Of a stretch of DNA of 64,000 nucleotides, positions 17,354-24,920 are shown piece by piece. Position 1 is the first letter of the stretch; each line of letters begins with the position of its first letter. The translations under genes and the position numbers were made by a program. Under the pieces are notes generated by a model. That model did not search any database. It was given only the letters and a program-made list of their open reading frames with translations, and was not told the origin of the DNA. This DNA comes from CAZQRP01 sp964596125. GTDB lineage: Bacteria > Chloroflexota > Dehalococcoidia > GIF9 > UBA5629. The DNA lies in the NCBI GenBank assembly GCA_964596125.1, contig CAZQRP010000010.1, positions 42,790-106,789 of the forward strand. Direction: 5' to 3'.

Positions 17354-17563
17354 GTGAAAAGGATGGTAAAAAGATTCGGGAAGTTAATAACAGCGTCATT
17401 CTTCATTATGGGAATTGGAGTAATCGTTTTTCTACTTGTCTTTCCCCTTTATGGGCTTTGGGGAATAGACACAGATATACCAGGAATGTTTATATTCGTC
17501 ATAGGATTGTTGCTTTGCGCTGTAGGATTTATTATTAGGGGAGTTAAAAGCAGAAAGCAATAG
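17354..17563 (+). CDS. Small two-helix membrane protein
   Basis: 69 aa starting at GTG right after the excisionase-like stop codon, with an AGGAGG site inside the preceding frame. Two transmembrane helices are evident (ITASFFIMGIGVIVFLLVF and MFIFVIGLLLCAVGFII) between basic termini. The family is not recognised. Its tight spacing suggests it was co-transcribed with the excisionase-like gene. Confidence 0.6.
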   Translation: MKRMVKRFGKLITASFFIMGIGVIVFLLVFPLYGLWGIDTDIPGMFIFVIGLLLCAVGFIIRGVKSRKQ

Positions 17564-17600
17564 TACCTTGTACCTTGCACTAAAGAGGAGGTAAGAGGAG

Positions 17601-17690
17601 ATGAAACAGGTAGAATTAGCCCAGAGACTTGGTATCAGTAAATCTTATTTGAGTATAATTTTAAGTGGTCAAAGGAAATTGCCAAAATGA
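17601..17690 (+). pseudogene. XRE-type HTH regulator, truncated by stop and att site
   Basis: After a GAGGAGGTAAGAGGAG ribosome-binding region, 29 codons encode QVELAQRLGISKSYLSIILS, a clear XRE helix-turn-helix. A TGA at 17688 ends the frame. The sequence past the stop continues in frame as CEQSSQNE-like protein until the right attachment repeat interrupts it. It looks like a phage-type repressor broken by a point stop. Too short to fold as a complete domain. Confidence 0.6.
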
Positions 17691-17700
17691 CTAGGTGCAA

Positions 17701-17721
17701 TTTGTGAACAAAGTTCACAAA
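17701..17721. promoter_or_regulatory. Palindrome next to right attachment site
   Basis: TTTGTGAAC and GTTCACAAA form perfect 9-base arms around AAA. Its right half repeats CAAAGTTCACAAAA, which also ends the left attachment repeat (13213-13226). It could be an integrase arm or core-type site, or an operator. Confidence 0.5.
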
Positions 17722-17729
17722 ACGAAGCT

Positions 17730-17818
17730 ATCTCCTCCTTGAGAGAGAGGTGTCCTAAACCCCTAGACGAATTCGCCACAGGTAGTAATTATACAACAAC
17801 TTGTTCCCAAAGTTCACA
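17730..17818 (+). repeat. Right attachment-site repeat (attR) with partial tRNA-Glu
   Basis: This copy matches 13135-13223 at 87 of 89 positions. It contains only the anticodon-to-5' half of tRNA-Glu and its upstream flank, so it cannot form a tRNA. Changes relative to the intact gene are G to A in the anticodon stem and G to T in the acceptor stem, in forward-strand terms. Confidence 0.85.
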
Positions 17819-18010
17819 GACTATCGCTTAACAAGAATTTATTAGAATAGTGTGCAATTCAATCAGGCAATGGTGGGATAATATACATTTGTCGTATTTA
17901 ATACCTGGAATATCTTTTATTCTCGTTTATTATTCCCCTGTGTGAAAAATGGACAAAATGAAGTATGAGCCTCCGGTCCGGTGCCCTGGATTACTTACTA
18001 CATAAAGGGA

Positions 18011-19153
18011 CTACCTCGCTCGCAGTAAGCCAATGATAACAAGCAGTATACATGCCAGGCAGGCACCGCAAGCTAAAAACATTGTTTCAAAATTGCTTAT
18101 TTCAGCCACAAATCCCATGGCAGCAGGGCCTACAGCCAAGCCAACCTGGTATGCACAGGTCATTATACCCATGGACAGCCCTCTTGCATCTGGAGAAAGG
18201 TCGGCCACCAGAGCCAGACTACTTGGTGAAACTAAAGCCAAACCAAATCCAAAGAAAATGACAACGGCAATTATTTGAGATAAGCCATGGAAATGAGCAA
18301 TAGTGGCCACTCCTATAGCGCCAACCGACAGACCACATATAATCACAGGCTTCCTGCCGAGTTTGTCCGATAATCTTCCAGCTAGCCCCCTGAATAATGC
18401 TGAGCTGGCGAAAAGTGTCGTGACAATCAGCCCGGCACCTGCTTCAGTTATACTATAATTTTTACCATATAGTGGGATATAAGCGATAATGGTGTTCATT
18501 CCAAAAGCAATAAACATATACGCTATTATGCCGGCAATGGCAGGTCTTTGCCTCAGCCATCCTAAAGAACTGTATATAGTTGATACGCGAGCCCGACTTT
18601 GTGAAATAGAGCCAATCCTGAAGAGGAAAAATAACAGCCCCAGCGCTGCAATAGCACTGGACCCGTAGAAAGCAATTGTAAAACCAAGTTGATTCAATAC
18701 AAAACCGCCGACTACCGGGCCAGCCATAAAACCGAGCGATAATGACATTGTAAACCAACCCATAGACTCGCCTCGTCGTGCTGCTGAGGCCAGGTCAGCG
18801 GCCAGGGCAAACGTAACCGGGATAAAAGCAGCCTGGGCTAATCCATGAAATATTCTTATCACTATAACCTGGTGGGGACTTGTAGCCAGAGGATAAAGTA
18901 GTGGCAGTATGGAGGACATGAATAAACCAGCAATTAAGAATTTGTGCCGTCCAAATCTGTCTGAAAGCATACTGAGGGGAATCATAACCAGAGCAGTCAC
19001 ATATGAAGAGGTAGAAACGATCAGCCCTACCTGCGAAACAGGGGCACCCAGTTCAGCAGCATATAGAGGTATTACCGGATATAAAAAGCTTGCGCTAAAA
19101 CACTGGACAAAAGCTACTATGTATAATGTGAAAAGGGATGATGTATTTTTCAA
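18011..19153 (-). CDS. MFS transporter (drug-efflux type)
   Basis: 380 aa with 12 predicted helices. The major-facilitator loop 2-3 motif is MLSDRFGRHKFLIAG and its repeat in the second half is RLSDKLGRKPVIICG. The motif GPVVGGFVLNQLG resembles motif C of drug/proton antiporters (DHA1 group). It likely exports a small molecule by proton antiport. The best start is a TTG at 19153 with a weak AAGG site. It lies just outside the tRNA-Glu element and shows no sign of truncation. Substrate unknown. Confidence 0.8.
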   Translation of the reverse strand: MKNTSSLFTLYIVAFVQCFSASFLYPVIPLYAAELGAPVSQVGLIVSTSSYVTALVMIPLSMLSDRFGRHKFLIAGLFMSSILPLLYPLATSPHQVIVIRIFHGLAQAAFIPVTFALAADLASAARRGESMGWFTMSLSLGFMAGPVVGGFVLNQLGFTIAFYGSSAIAALGLLFFLFRIGSISQSRARVSTIYSSLGWLRQRPAIAGIIAYMFIAFGMNTIIAYIPLYGKNYSITEAGAGLIVTTLFASSALFRGLAGRLSDKLGRKPVIICGLSVGAIGVATIAHFHGLSQIIAVVIFFGFGLALVSPSSLALVADLSPDARGLSMGIMTCAYQVGLAVGPAAMGFVAEISNFETMFLACGACLACILLVIIGLLRAR

Positions 19154-19458
19154 CCTTGACTCAATTTCATATAAACTGTATCACAAAGGTCTAACGTGAT
19201 AAAGTCTCATTCTCCGTAGCCGGGCACTCAAATTTATCTCATGGTATCGTCAATGACCCCGCTCTTAGAACTAGACCACATACAGTTCGGGGTATAACAT
19301 TCTCCTCAACCTCTTTTTTGCCCGAAATGGTTAAAAAGATACCTGCCTGGATTTTTATCACAGGGAAAAGACCAAACGGAGAAAATAGTTGATTGGAAGT
19401 TATTTGTTTCCATAGATACCTCTTGATTTAGCAGATGAGAAGGCCCACATTTATTTTT

Positions 19459-19800
19459 TCATTTTCTTGTTTGCTTTTTATCCATCAGACTATCGGCAAT
19501 ATGAGAAAGTTTAGATCCGGTCAACAGTAAAACAGATAGTATTCCAACAGCTACAAAAAAGGCAATAACAAGACGTATCCATAGTGGTAGTCCCAATAAC
19601 CATGGTACCCAGGGAGGCACAGTCACCCCTATAATGAATACAATAATGAATCCCAATATGCCAACTGTAATAAGAAATTTCCCCAGTATGGTAAAAATAC
19701 AACTGATAATGAATCTCATCACATTATGCAGGTTGAAATATATGAAGATAGCAGCATTGTATTGAACACGATTATACAAACAGTTGACACCTCCAATCAA
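19459..19800 (-). CDS. Small membrane protein, function unknown
   Basis: Up to 113 aa with two strong hydrophobic segments (FIISCIFTILGKFLITVGILGFIIVFII and LWIRLVIAFFVAVGILSVLLL) and a basic tail. The longest frame begins with TTG at 19800, but a GGAGGT site lies inside it and points to a TTG at 19779 (9-base spacing) as the true start. It is divergent from the greA-like gene with only 35 bases between the longest frames. Family not recognised. Confidence 0.5.
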   Translation of the reverse strand: MIGGVNCLYNRVQYNAAIFIYFNLHNVMRFIISCIFTILGKFLITVGILGFIIVFIIGVTVPPWVPWLLGLPLWIRLVIAFFVAVGILSVLLLTGSKLSHIADSLMDKKQTRK

Positions 19801-19835
19801 CTTGATTTAATATAAACAGGTCCAAGGGCAAAAGT

Positions 19836-20663
19836 ATGATCTCGAAAAATGAGTCACGTTTGACTTCTTCCAGCATAAGTTTAGGAGACGCCGCAACACA
19901 ATTCCTCGTAAATTCACCTCCGGATAATAGACTGAAAGCCCAACAAGAAATAAACAAATTTGTACGCTGGTACGGAGAGGAACGAGCTTTCAATGGACTA
20001 ACAATACCTGAAATTGCTTATTATGCTGAGAAGATAACCTCTTCAACAACTGAGCTCGCAGAAAAGTTAGAACCCGTAAAGGCTTTCCTTGCCTATGCAT
20101 ATAAGCAGGGCTGGACCAGAACAAAACTTTCAGTCCACTTGAAGATTAAGAAACCTTCGTCGAAATCATCCCCGCTTCCCAAGAGACAATCTCAGCAAAC
20201 CATTTCACTGACTTCTCAGGGATATGCTGATCTGGAGGCTGAACTTACCGCCCTCAAGGAAGAACGGCCTCGAATTGCTGAGGAGATCCGGACTGCTGCA
20301 TCCGATAAAGATTTCCGTGAAAATGCGCCTCTTGATGCTGCCCGGGAATACCAGGGCAAGCTTGAGGCGAGGATTAGAGAGCTGGAATCAACCCTCAAAA
20401 GGGCAACTATAATGGATGAAAAGCAGGTTACCAGTCATAAAGTAGGCATTGGTGACACTGTAGTACTCCAGGATCTGATTTCAGGTGAACAAATTGACTA
20501 CACACTGGTTGACGCTAGAGAAGCCAATCCGACTAAAAGCAAAATTTCCATCGCTTCGCCTATAGGCCAGGCATTATTAGGTCATGAAAAAGGCGACGAA
20601 ATCGAGGTTAAGGCTCCTGCCGGAATTATGCCGTACAGGATCGAAGATATTAAGCAACAATAA
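19836..20663 (+). CDS. greA: GreA-type elongation factor with N-terminal recombinase-like domain
   Basis: 275 aa, against about 158 for ordinary GreA. Residues 14-106 (SLGDAATQFLVN, EINKFVRWYGEER, AFLAYAYKQGW, LSVHLKIKK) resemble the SAM-like core-binding domain of tyrosine recombinases, with no catalytic domain. After a Ser/Pro/Lys linker, residues 123-275 form GreA: LTSQGYADLEAELTALK starts the coiled coil, the tip carries KDFREN with Asp159 and Glu162 at the positions that stimulate transcript cleavage by RNA polymerase, and VGIGDTVVL to SPIGQALLGHEKGDEIEV is the C-terminal globular domain. The factor rescues backtracked polymerase. The added domain may bind DNA. Start with AAGGGC upstream. 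Confidence 0.85.
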   Translation: MISKNESRLTSSSISLGDAATQFLVNSPPDNRLKAQQEINKFVRWYGEERAFNGLTIPEIAYYAEKITSSTTELAEKLEPVKAFLAYAYKQGWTRTKLSVHLKIKKPSSKSSPLPKRQSQQTISLTSQGYADLEAELTALKEERPRIAEEIRTAASDKDFRENAPLDAAREYQGKLEARIRELESTLKRATIMDEKQVTSHKVGIGDTVVLQDLISGEQIDYTLVDAREANPTKSKISIASPIGQALLGHEKGDEIEVKAPAGIMPYRIEDIKQQ

Positions 20664-20951
20664 TCCACATGTGGTCTATTGTGAGATTTCCTGATACTGA
20701 AAAACTAAGATTCGTTCCCCAGAACTGTTAATCACAATAAAAACATTATTATCAAACCCTTTGGCTATACACATCTTCACTTAATCCTGTTTGACAACTC
20801 TTAGAAATGTCCCGTAATGAGTTGCGAGTTACCAGTGCGTAAAATCATTTCAAACTTACCATACAGAGCAAGACCTAGACTTTCCCAGACGAAAACGGGC
20901 TACCACTGATATAAACCGGGTAAGCCTCCAAGTTTTAAAACTCAATGTCAA
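20664..20951. other. Intergenic leader region upstream of rpsB
   Basis: About 290 bases after the greA-like gene with no coding frame that I can support. A promoter follows directly. I see no obvious terminator with a T run for greA. Confidence 0.4.
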
Positions 20952-20980
20952 TTGCCTTACCGTTTAACATATGTTATACT
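20952..20980 (+). promoter_or_regulatory. Probable rpsB operon promoter
   Basis: TTGCCT (20952-20957) and TATACT (20975-20980) are spaced by 17 bases, a good housekeeping-type match. The rpsB start is 50 bases downstream with a CAGGAGG ribosome binding site. The short leader could still hold an S2 autoregulatory structure, which I could not define. Confidence 0.65.
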
Positions 20981-21029
20981 GATGAGCAATTTCGAACAGG
21001 TACTAGGGTTGAAATCAGGAGGTTAACAT

Positions 21030-21812
21030 TTGGCAGAGCCCATATCAGTAAAACAGCTTTTAGAAGCTGGAGCTCACTTTGGACATCAAACTGGTCACTG
21101 GCACCCGCGCATGAAAAGCTACATCTACACTCAGCGTAATGGTATTCATATCATCGACCTGGAACAGACAGCCAATCTGCTAGAAAAAGCGTGTAGTTTC
21201 GTTAGAGATATCGTAAGTGAAGGAAAGACTATTCTCTTTGTTGGTACTAAAAGGCAAGCCCAAGAGGCGATAGAAGAAGAAGCACAAAGATGTGGAATGT
21301 ATTATGTAAATCAGAGATGGCTGGGAGGAATGCTCACTAACTTCACAACCATCCAGGCCAGAATAGATTATTTAGTTCGCCTCGAAGATCGAAGGGATAG
21401 AGGAGAACTAGATTATTTACCGAAAAAAGAAAAGATGAAGCTTGAAAAAGAAACCTCCCGCCTCAATAAATTAATGGGCGGCTTTAAGGAAATGATTAAT
21501 CTTCCCGGAGCTTTGTTTATTGTCGATCCAACTAAAGAGAAGATAGCTCTATCCGAAGCAAAAAAGGTCGGTGTTCCAATCGTATCTATGGTAGACACCG
21601 ACTGTAATCCTGCTGGTATCGATTACCCTATTCCATCTAATGATGACGCTATCAAGGCGATTAAATTAATTTGTAGTATGATCGCTGACGCCGTTTTAGA
21701 AGGCAAAATGATGAAAGAGACCGGGGAAATCGAAACCAGTAAGCCTCTCACTACCGACATAGAACCTACTGAACTGCTAGAATCCTACGTTTTCACACCT
21801 GAGGAGAACTAA
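21030..21812 (+). CDS. rpsB: Ribosomal protein S2
   Basis: 260 aa, the usual length. The family signature regions are present: LLEAGAHFGHQTGHWHPRMK near the N terminus, FVGTKRQAQEAI, NQRWLGGMLTNF and VSMVDTDCNPAGIDYPIP. It binds 16S rRNA at the back of the 30S subunit. Translation starts at TTG (21030) after CAGGAGG. It is the first gene of the operon that continues into tsf, pyrH and frr, an order conserved across bacteria. Confidence 0.97.
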   Translation: MAEPISVKQLLEAGAHFGHQTGHWHPRMKSYIYTQRNGIHIIDLEQTANLLEKACSFVRDIVSEGKTILFVGTKRQAQEAIEEEAQRCGMYYVNQRWLGGMLTNFTTIQARIDYLVRLEDRRDRGELDYLPKKEKMKLEKETSRLNKLMGGFKEMINLPGALFIVDPTKEKIALSEAKKVGVPIVSMVDTDCNPAGIDYPIPSNDDAIKAIKLICSMIADAVLEGKMMKETGEIETSKPLTTDIEPTELLESYVFTPEEN

Positions 21813-21855
21813 CTGCCAACTCATTACTATTACCTTTAAGATTAAGGAGGTAACA

Positions 21856-22359
21856 TTGCACGTTTCAACCGAAGCAATAAAGGAGCTAAGGGGGAAAACC
21901 GGCGCTGGTGTTATAGACTGTAAGAATGCTCTACTTGAAACAGAGGGAGACCTGGAAAAAGCAAATGAAATTCTTTGCCAGCGTGGTATAGCCTTAGCCC
22001 GTAAAAAAGCTGATCGCACCGCAGATCAGGGAATAATCGAGAGCTATATTCATCCCGGGGGAAAAATCGGAACAATGGTTGAGGTCAATTGTGAGACCGA
22101 CTTCGTTGCCCGTACTGATGAATTCAAAGAGATGGCTCACAATCTGGCACTACAGATAACAGCCATGTCACCTCAATTCATTTCACCGGAAGAGATACCA
22201 CCTGATGAAAATGCTGATCCAGAAACAGCCTGCCTACTTCTCCAGCCTTTTATCAAAGACCCAACTAAAACAATTCAGGATATGATTACCGAAACTATAG
22301 CTAAGGTTGGTGAAAACATCAAAGTACGTAGATTCACCAGATACGAGCTGGGTTATTAA
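21856..22359 (+). CDS. tsf: Elongation factor Ts (short form)
   Basis: 167 aa, much shorter than the 280-aa enteric factor and close to the compact EF-Ts of some other bacteria, lacking much of the core domain. The N-terminal helix KELRGKTGAGVIDCKNAL and the CETDFVARTDEFKEMAHNLALQI signature are clear. It exchanges GDP for GTP on EF-Tu. It starts at TTG (21856) after AAGGAGG and is separated from pyrH by 2 bases. Confidence 0.95.
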   Translation: MHVSTEAIKELRGKTGAGVIDCKNALLETEGDLEKANEILCQRGIALARKKADRTADQGIIESYIHPGGKIGTMVEVNCETDFVARTDEFKEMAHNLALQITAMSPQFISPEEIPPDENADPETACLLLQPFIKDPTKTIQDMITETIAKVGENIKVRRFTRYELGY

Positions 22360-22361
22360 AA

Positions 22362-23093
22362 GTGGTACAAAATAAATACAAATATAACCGCGTTCTACTC
22401 AAGTTGAGCGGTGAAGCACTTATGGGTGAAAAAGGTTTCGGCATAGACCCATCGGTTCTCACCAAGGTAGCTCAGCAAATAAAGCATATAATTCAACAAA
22501 AAGTCCAGATAGCGATCGTCGTCGGGGGTGGTAACTTCTGGCGAGGCACCGGTAAAGAAGCTAAAGGAATGGACCGAGCCACAGCCGATTATGCGGGAAT
22601 GTTAGCTACAATAATAAATGCCCTGGCACTTCAGGATGCTATGGAAAGTGAGGGAGTAACCACCAGAACTCAATCTGCTATTAATATTCATGCGATCGCT
22701 GAACCTTATATACGGCGTCGAGCCATACGCCACCTTGAAAAAGAACGAGCAGTTATTTTTGCCGGAGGCACAGGCAATCCATACATGACTACTGATACTG
22801 CCGCAGCACTACGGGCTATCGAGATCGGAGCCGAAGTCCTGCTCGTAGCTAAAAATAAGGTCGACGGTGTGTATAATACTGACCCACTAAACAATCCCCA
22901 GGCAAAAAAATTTAAGCGCTTGACCCACCAAAAAGCTCTAAGTTTACAGCTACGAGTAATGGATATCACCGCTTTCTCTCTTTGTCAAGAGAATAGACTA
23001 CCAATAATAGTTTTCGATCTACAGGAGGAACGAAGCATAGAGCGCGCCATTTACGGAGAACCGATTGGCACTATCATACAGAGCAGGAAGTAA
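22362..23093 (+). CDS. pyrH: UMP kinase
   Basis: 243 aa, amino-acid-kinase fold. YNRVLLKLSGEALMG is the N-terminal phosphate-binding strand, VVGGGNFWRGTG the glycine-rich loop, FAGGTGNPYMTTDTAAALRA the nucleotide-binding stretch, and KVDGVYNTDP the segment that separates UMP kinases from other members. It phosphorylates UMP to UDP in pyrimidine synthesis. It starts with GTG two bases after tsf and is followed 1 base later by frr. Confidence 0.96.
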   Translation: MVQNKYKYNRVLLKLSGEALMGEKGFGIDPSVLTKVAQQIKHIIQQKVQIAIVVGGGNFWRGTGKEAKGMDRATADYAGMLATIINALALQDAMESEGVTTRTQSAINIHAIAEPYIRRRAIRHLEKERAVIFAGGTGNPYMTTDTAAALRAIEIGAEVLLVAKNKVDGVYNTDPLNNPQAKKFKRLTHQKALSLQLRVMDITAFSLCQENRLPIIVFDLQEERSIERAIYGEPIGTIIQSRK

Positions 23094-23094
23094 C

Positions 23095-23652
23095 ATGATT
23101 GAGCAAATACTTTCCGAAACAAATTCCAAAATGCAGAAATCTATAAATGCTTTAAACCAGGAGTTGGCAACTGTACGTACGGGACGCGCCACCCCAGCTT
23201 TAGTCGAGCACATTAAAGTTGACTATCACGGGGTCCCTACATCAATTAACCAGATCGCCTCAATATCGGTGCCAGAAGCTAAAATGATCATCATACAGCC
23301 CTGGGACCGTTCCTCTATTCGTAACATTGAAAAGGCTATTCTCAAATCAGACCTCGGTCTTAATCCGACCAGCGACAGCAATGTAATACGCATAATTATC
23401 CCACCGCTTACAGAAGAGCGACGTAAAGAACTGATCAAAGCAGTCCATAAGAGATTAGAAGAAACGAAAATTAGCTTACGTAATTTAAGACGTGACGGTA
23501 TCGATAGTTTGAGACAAGCAGAGAAAAACAAGGAAATATCTCAAGACCAACTAGCCCGGGCTACTGAACAGCTCCAGAAATTTATTGATAACTACGTAGA
23601 ACAGGTCAATAAAATAGGAAAAGACAAAGAAACAGAAATGATGGAGATCTGA
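23095..23652 (+). CDS. frr: Ribosome recycling factor
   Basis: 185 aa from ATG 23095, which is preceded by AGGAAG at good spacing. A longer in-frame start at 23065 lies inside pyrH. The family hallmarks are LATVRTGRATPALVEHIKVDYHG, ASISVPEAKMIIIQPWD and IIIPPLTEERRKEL, with the three-helix bundle ends. With EF-G it splits post-termination ribosomes. Last gene of the tight rpsB-tsf-pyrH-frr block. In many bacteria uppS follows; here it is absent. Confidence 0.97.
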   Translation: MIEQILSETNSKMQKSINALNQELATVRTGRATPALVEHIKVDYHGVPTSINQIASISVPEAKMIIIQPWDRSSIRNIEKAILKSDLGLNPTSDSNVIRIIIPPLTEERRKELIKAVHKRLEETKISLRNLRRDGIDSLRQAEKNKEISQDQLARATEQLQKFIDNYVEQVNKIGKDKETEMMEI

Positions 23653-23805
23653 TAATCCGGATTTTGATGCATAGCCACTTTCAAAAAAGGTGGTAGCAAC
23701 AAAATAGATATTCGACACCAAACGACAGCAGCGCAAATTTTAATTAATGTCAAGCATATACCAGGCAGTAATGTCTTTTTATAATTTGGAGCCTGAGGAA
23801 TAAGT

Positions 23806-24600
23806 ATGCTCCGGCAGAGAGTCCTCACTTCTATTGTCAGCTTACCGCTCTTTATTGCCGCAATATGGTTTGGTAATCCCTGGTTTACGTTCTGGATGAC
23901 TGCGGTAGCCATTCTATGCGGCATCGAGTTCTATCGAATGGCCAGCCATCATAAGATACAGCCAATTACCTATCTAGGTATACTTGTTATAGTACTGCTT
24001 GTCGTTAGCCCCCACTACCCCGATACAACAATAAAACCATTCCTTATCACCCTGGCAATAATTGTCTCACTTATCTGGCTGCTATTTCGTTCTCCGAAGG
24101 AACAAGCCTTTGACAACTGGGCATGGACTATGGCTGGAATTCTATATATCGGCTGGACAATCAGCTACTGGATCGACTTAAGAAGCCTGGAAGCCGGAGG
24201 TAAATGGGTATTCTGGATTTTATTCACTACTATAGCCAACGACACCAGCGCTTACTTTATCGGCAGAGCATGGGGCAAATACTCATTAGCTACAGCCATA
24301 AGTCCAAATAAAACGTGGGAAGGCGCTATCGGCGGACTACTAGCCGGTGTCTTGATTTCTTTAATTTTCAGCTTACTCTTTTCCCTGCCAGTCAATTACT
24401 GGCAGGCAGCGCTTTTAGGCTGTATTATCAGCATATTAGCTCAGCTCGGAGACCTGGTAGAATCGCTTCTCAAACGTAATGCAGGGGTCAAAGACTCGGG
24501 TAAGTTATTTCCCGGTCATGGCGGTATCCTCGATCGCATGGACAGCTTCATATTTACTGGTGTAGCAGTATACTATTATATAACAATCGCGCTTCCATGA
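23806..24600 (+). CDS. cdsA: Phosphatidate cytidylyltransferase
   Basis: 264 aa with about eight membrane helices. The C-terminal CDP-alcohol signature is present: SPNKTWEGAIGG, then LGDLVESLLKRNAGVKDSG and PGHGGILDRMDS, including the metal-binding Asp residues. It converts phosphatidate and CTP to CDP-diacylglycerol for phospholipid synthesis at the membrane. Start ATG follows GAGGA. A 153-base gap separates it from frr. Confidence 0.94.
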   Translation: MLRQRVLTSIVSLPLFIAAIWFGNPWFTFWMTAVAILCGIEFYRMASHHKIQPITYLGILVIVLLVVSPHYPDTTIKPFLITLAIIVSLIWLLFRSPKEQAFDNWAWTMAGILYIGWTISYWIDLRSLEAGGKWVFWILFTTIANDTSAYFIGRAWGKYSLATAISPNKTWEGAIGGLLAGVLISLIFSLLFSLPVNYWQAALLGCIISILAQLGDLVESLLKRNAGVKDSGKLFPGHGGILDRMDSFIFTGVAVYYYITIALP

Positions 24601-24920
24601 CGGCAGACCCGTAACCCTTATTAAAGACAACTTACCAGTACATCAAAGCATGACAATACAATCTCATTCCGCAGGCAGAGCCAATACTACAAGTGACAAT
24701 TAGACTGAATAAGTATCTAATTCAGCCTCATAAACCTGAATGGACCAGCAGAAAAACATCCGCTATTGTAAAATTTCAAAAGTTATATTGGTAATATATA
24801 GTACAATATATGTAGACTGATACCGTTGCAAACTCCATTTATCAGCCTGCTCTAAAGGTTATTACCTTCCCGAATGGAGTGTTCGCAACATTTGTTGTAT
24901 GATAATAAACGACATCTAGC
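24601..24920. other. Intergenic between cdsA and dxr
   Basis: These 320 bases hold no supportable gene. AT-rich stretches around 24780-24815 (TATATTGG and TACAATATAT) could be a promoter for dxr but do not give a clean -35/-10 pair. I see no remnant of uppS. Confidence 0.4.

Larger units (their letters stand above)
13135..17818. mobile_element. Small integrated element at tRNA-Glu (about 4.7 kb)
   Basis: 89-bp direct repeats (13135-13223 and 17730-17818, two mismatches) bracket a segment that begins with a complete tyrosine integrase gene. The repeat covers the anticodon-to-5' half of tRNA-Glu plus about 40 bases upstream of it. Cargo, in order: integrase, a four-helix membrane protein, a coiled-coil membrane-anchored protein, a TPR lipoprotein, a broken excisionase-like gene, a two-helix membrane protein and a broken XRE regulator. 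No replication, capsid or conjugation gene is present, so it is an integrative element of satellite size, or a larger one reduced by decay. The broken regulators suggest excision control is lost. Confidence 0.8.
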
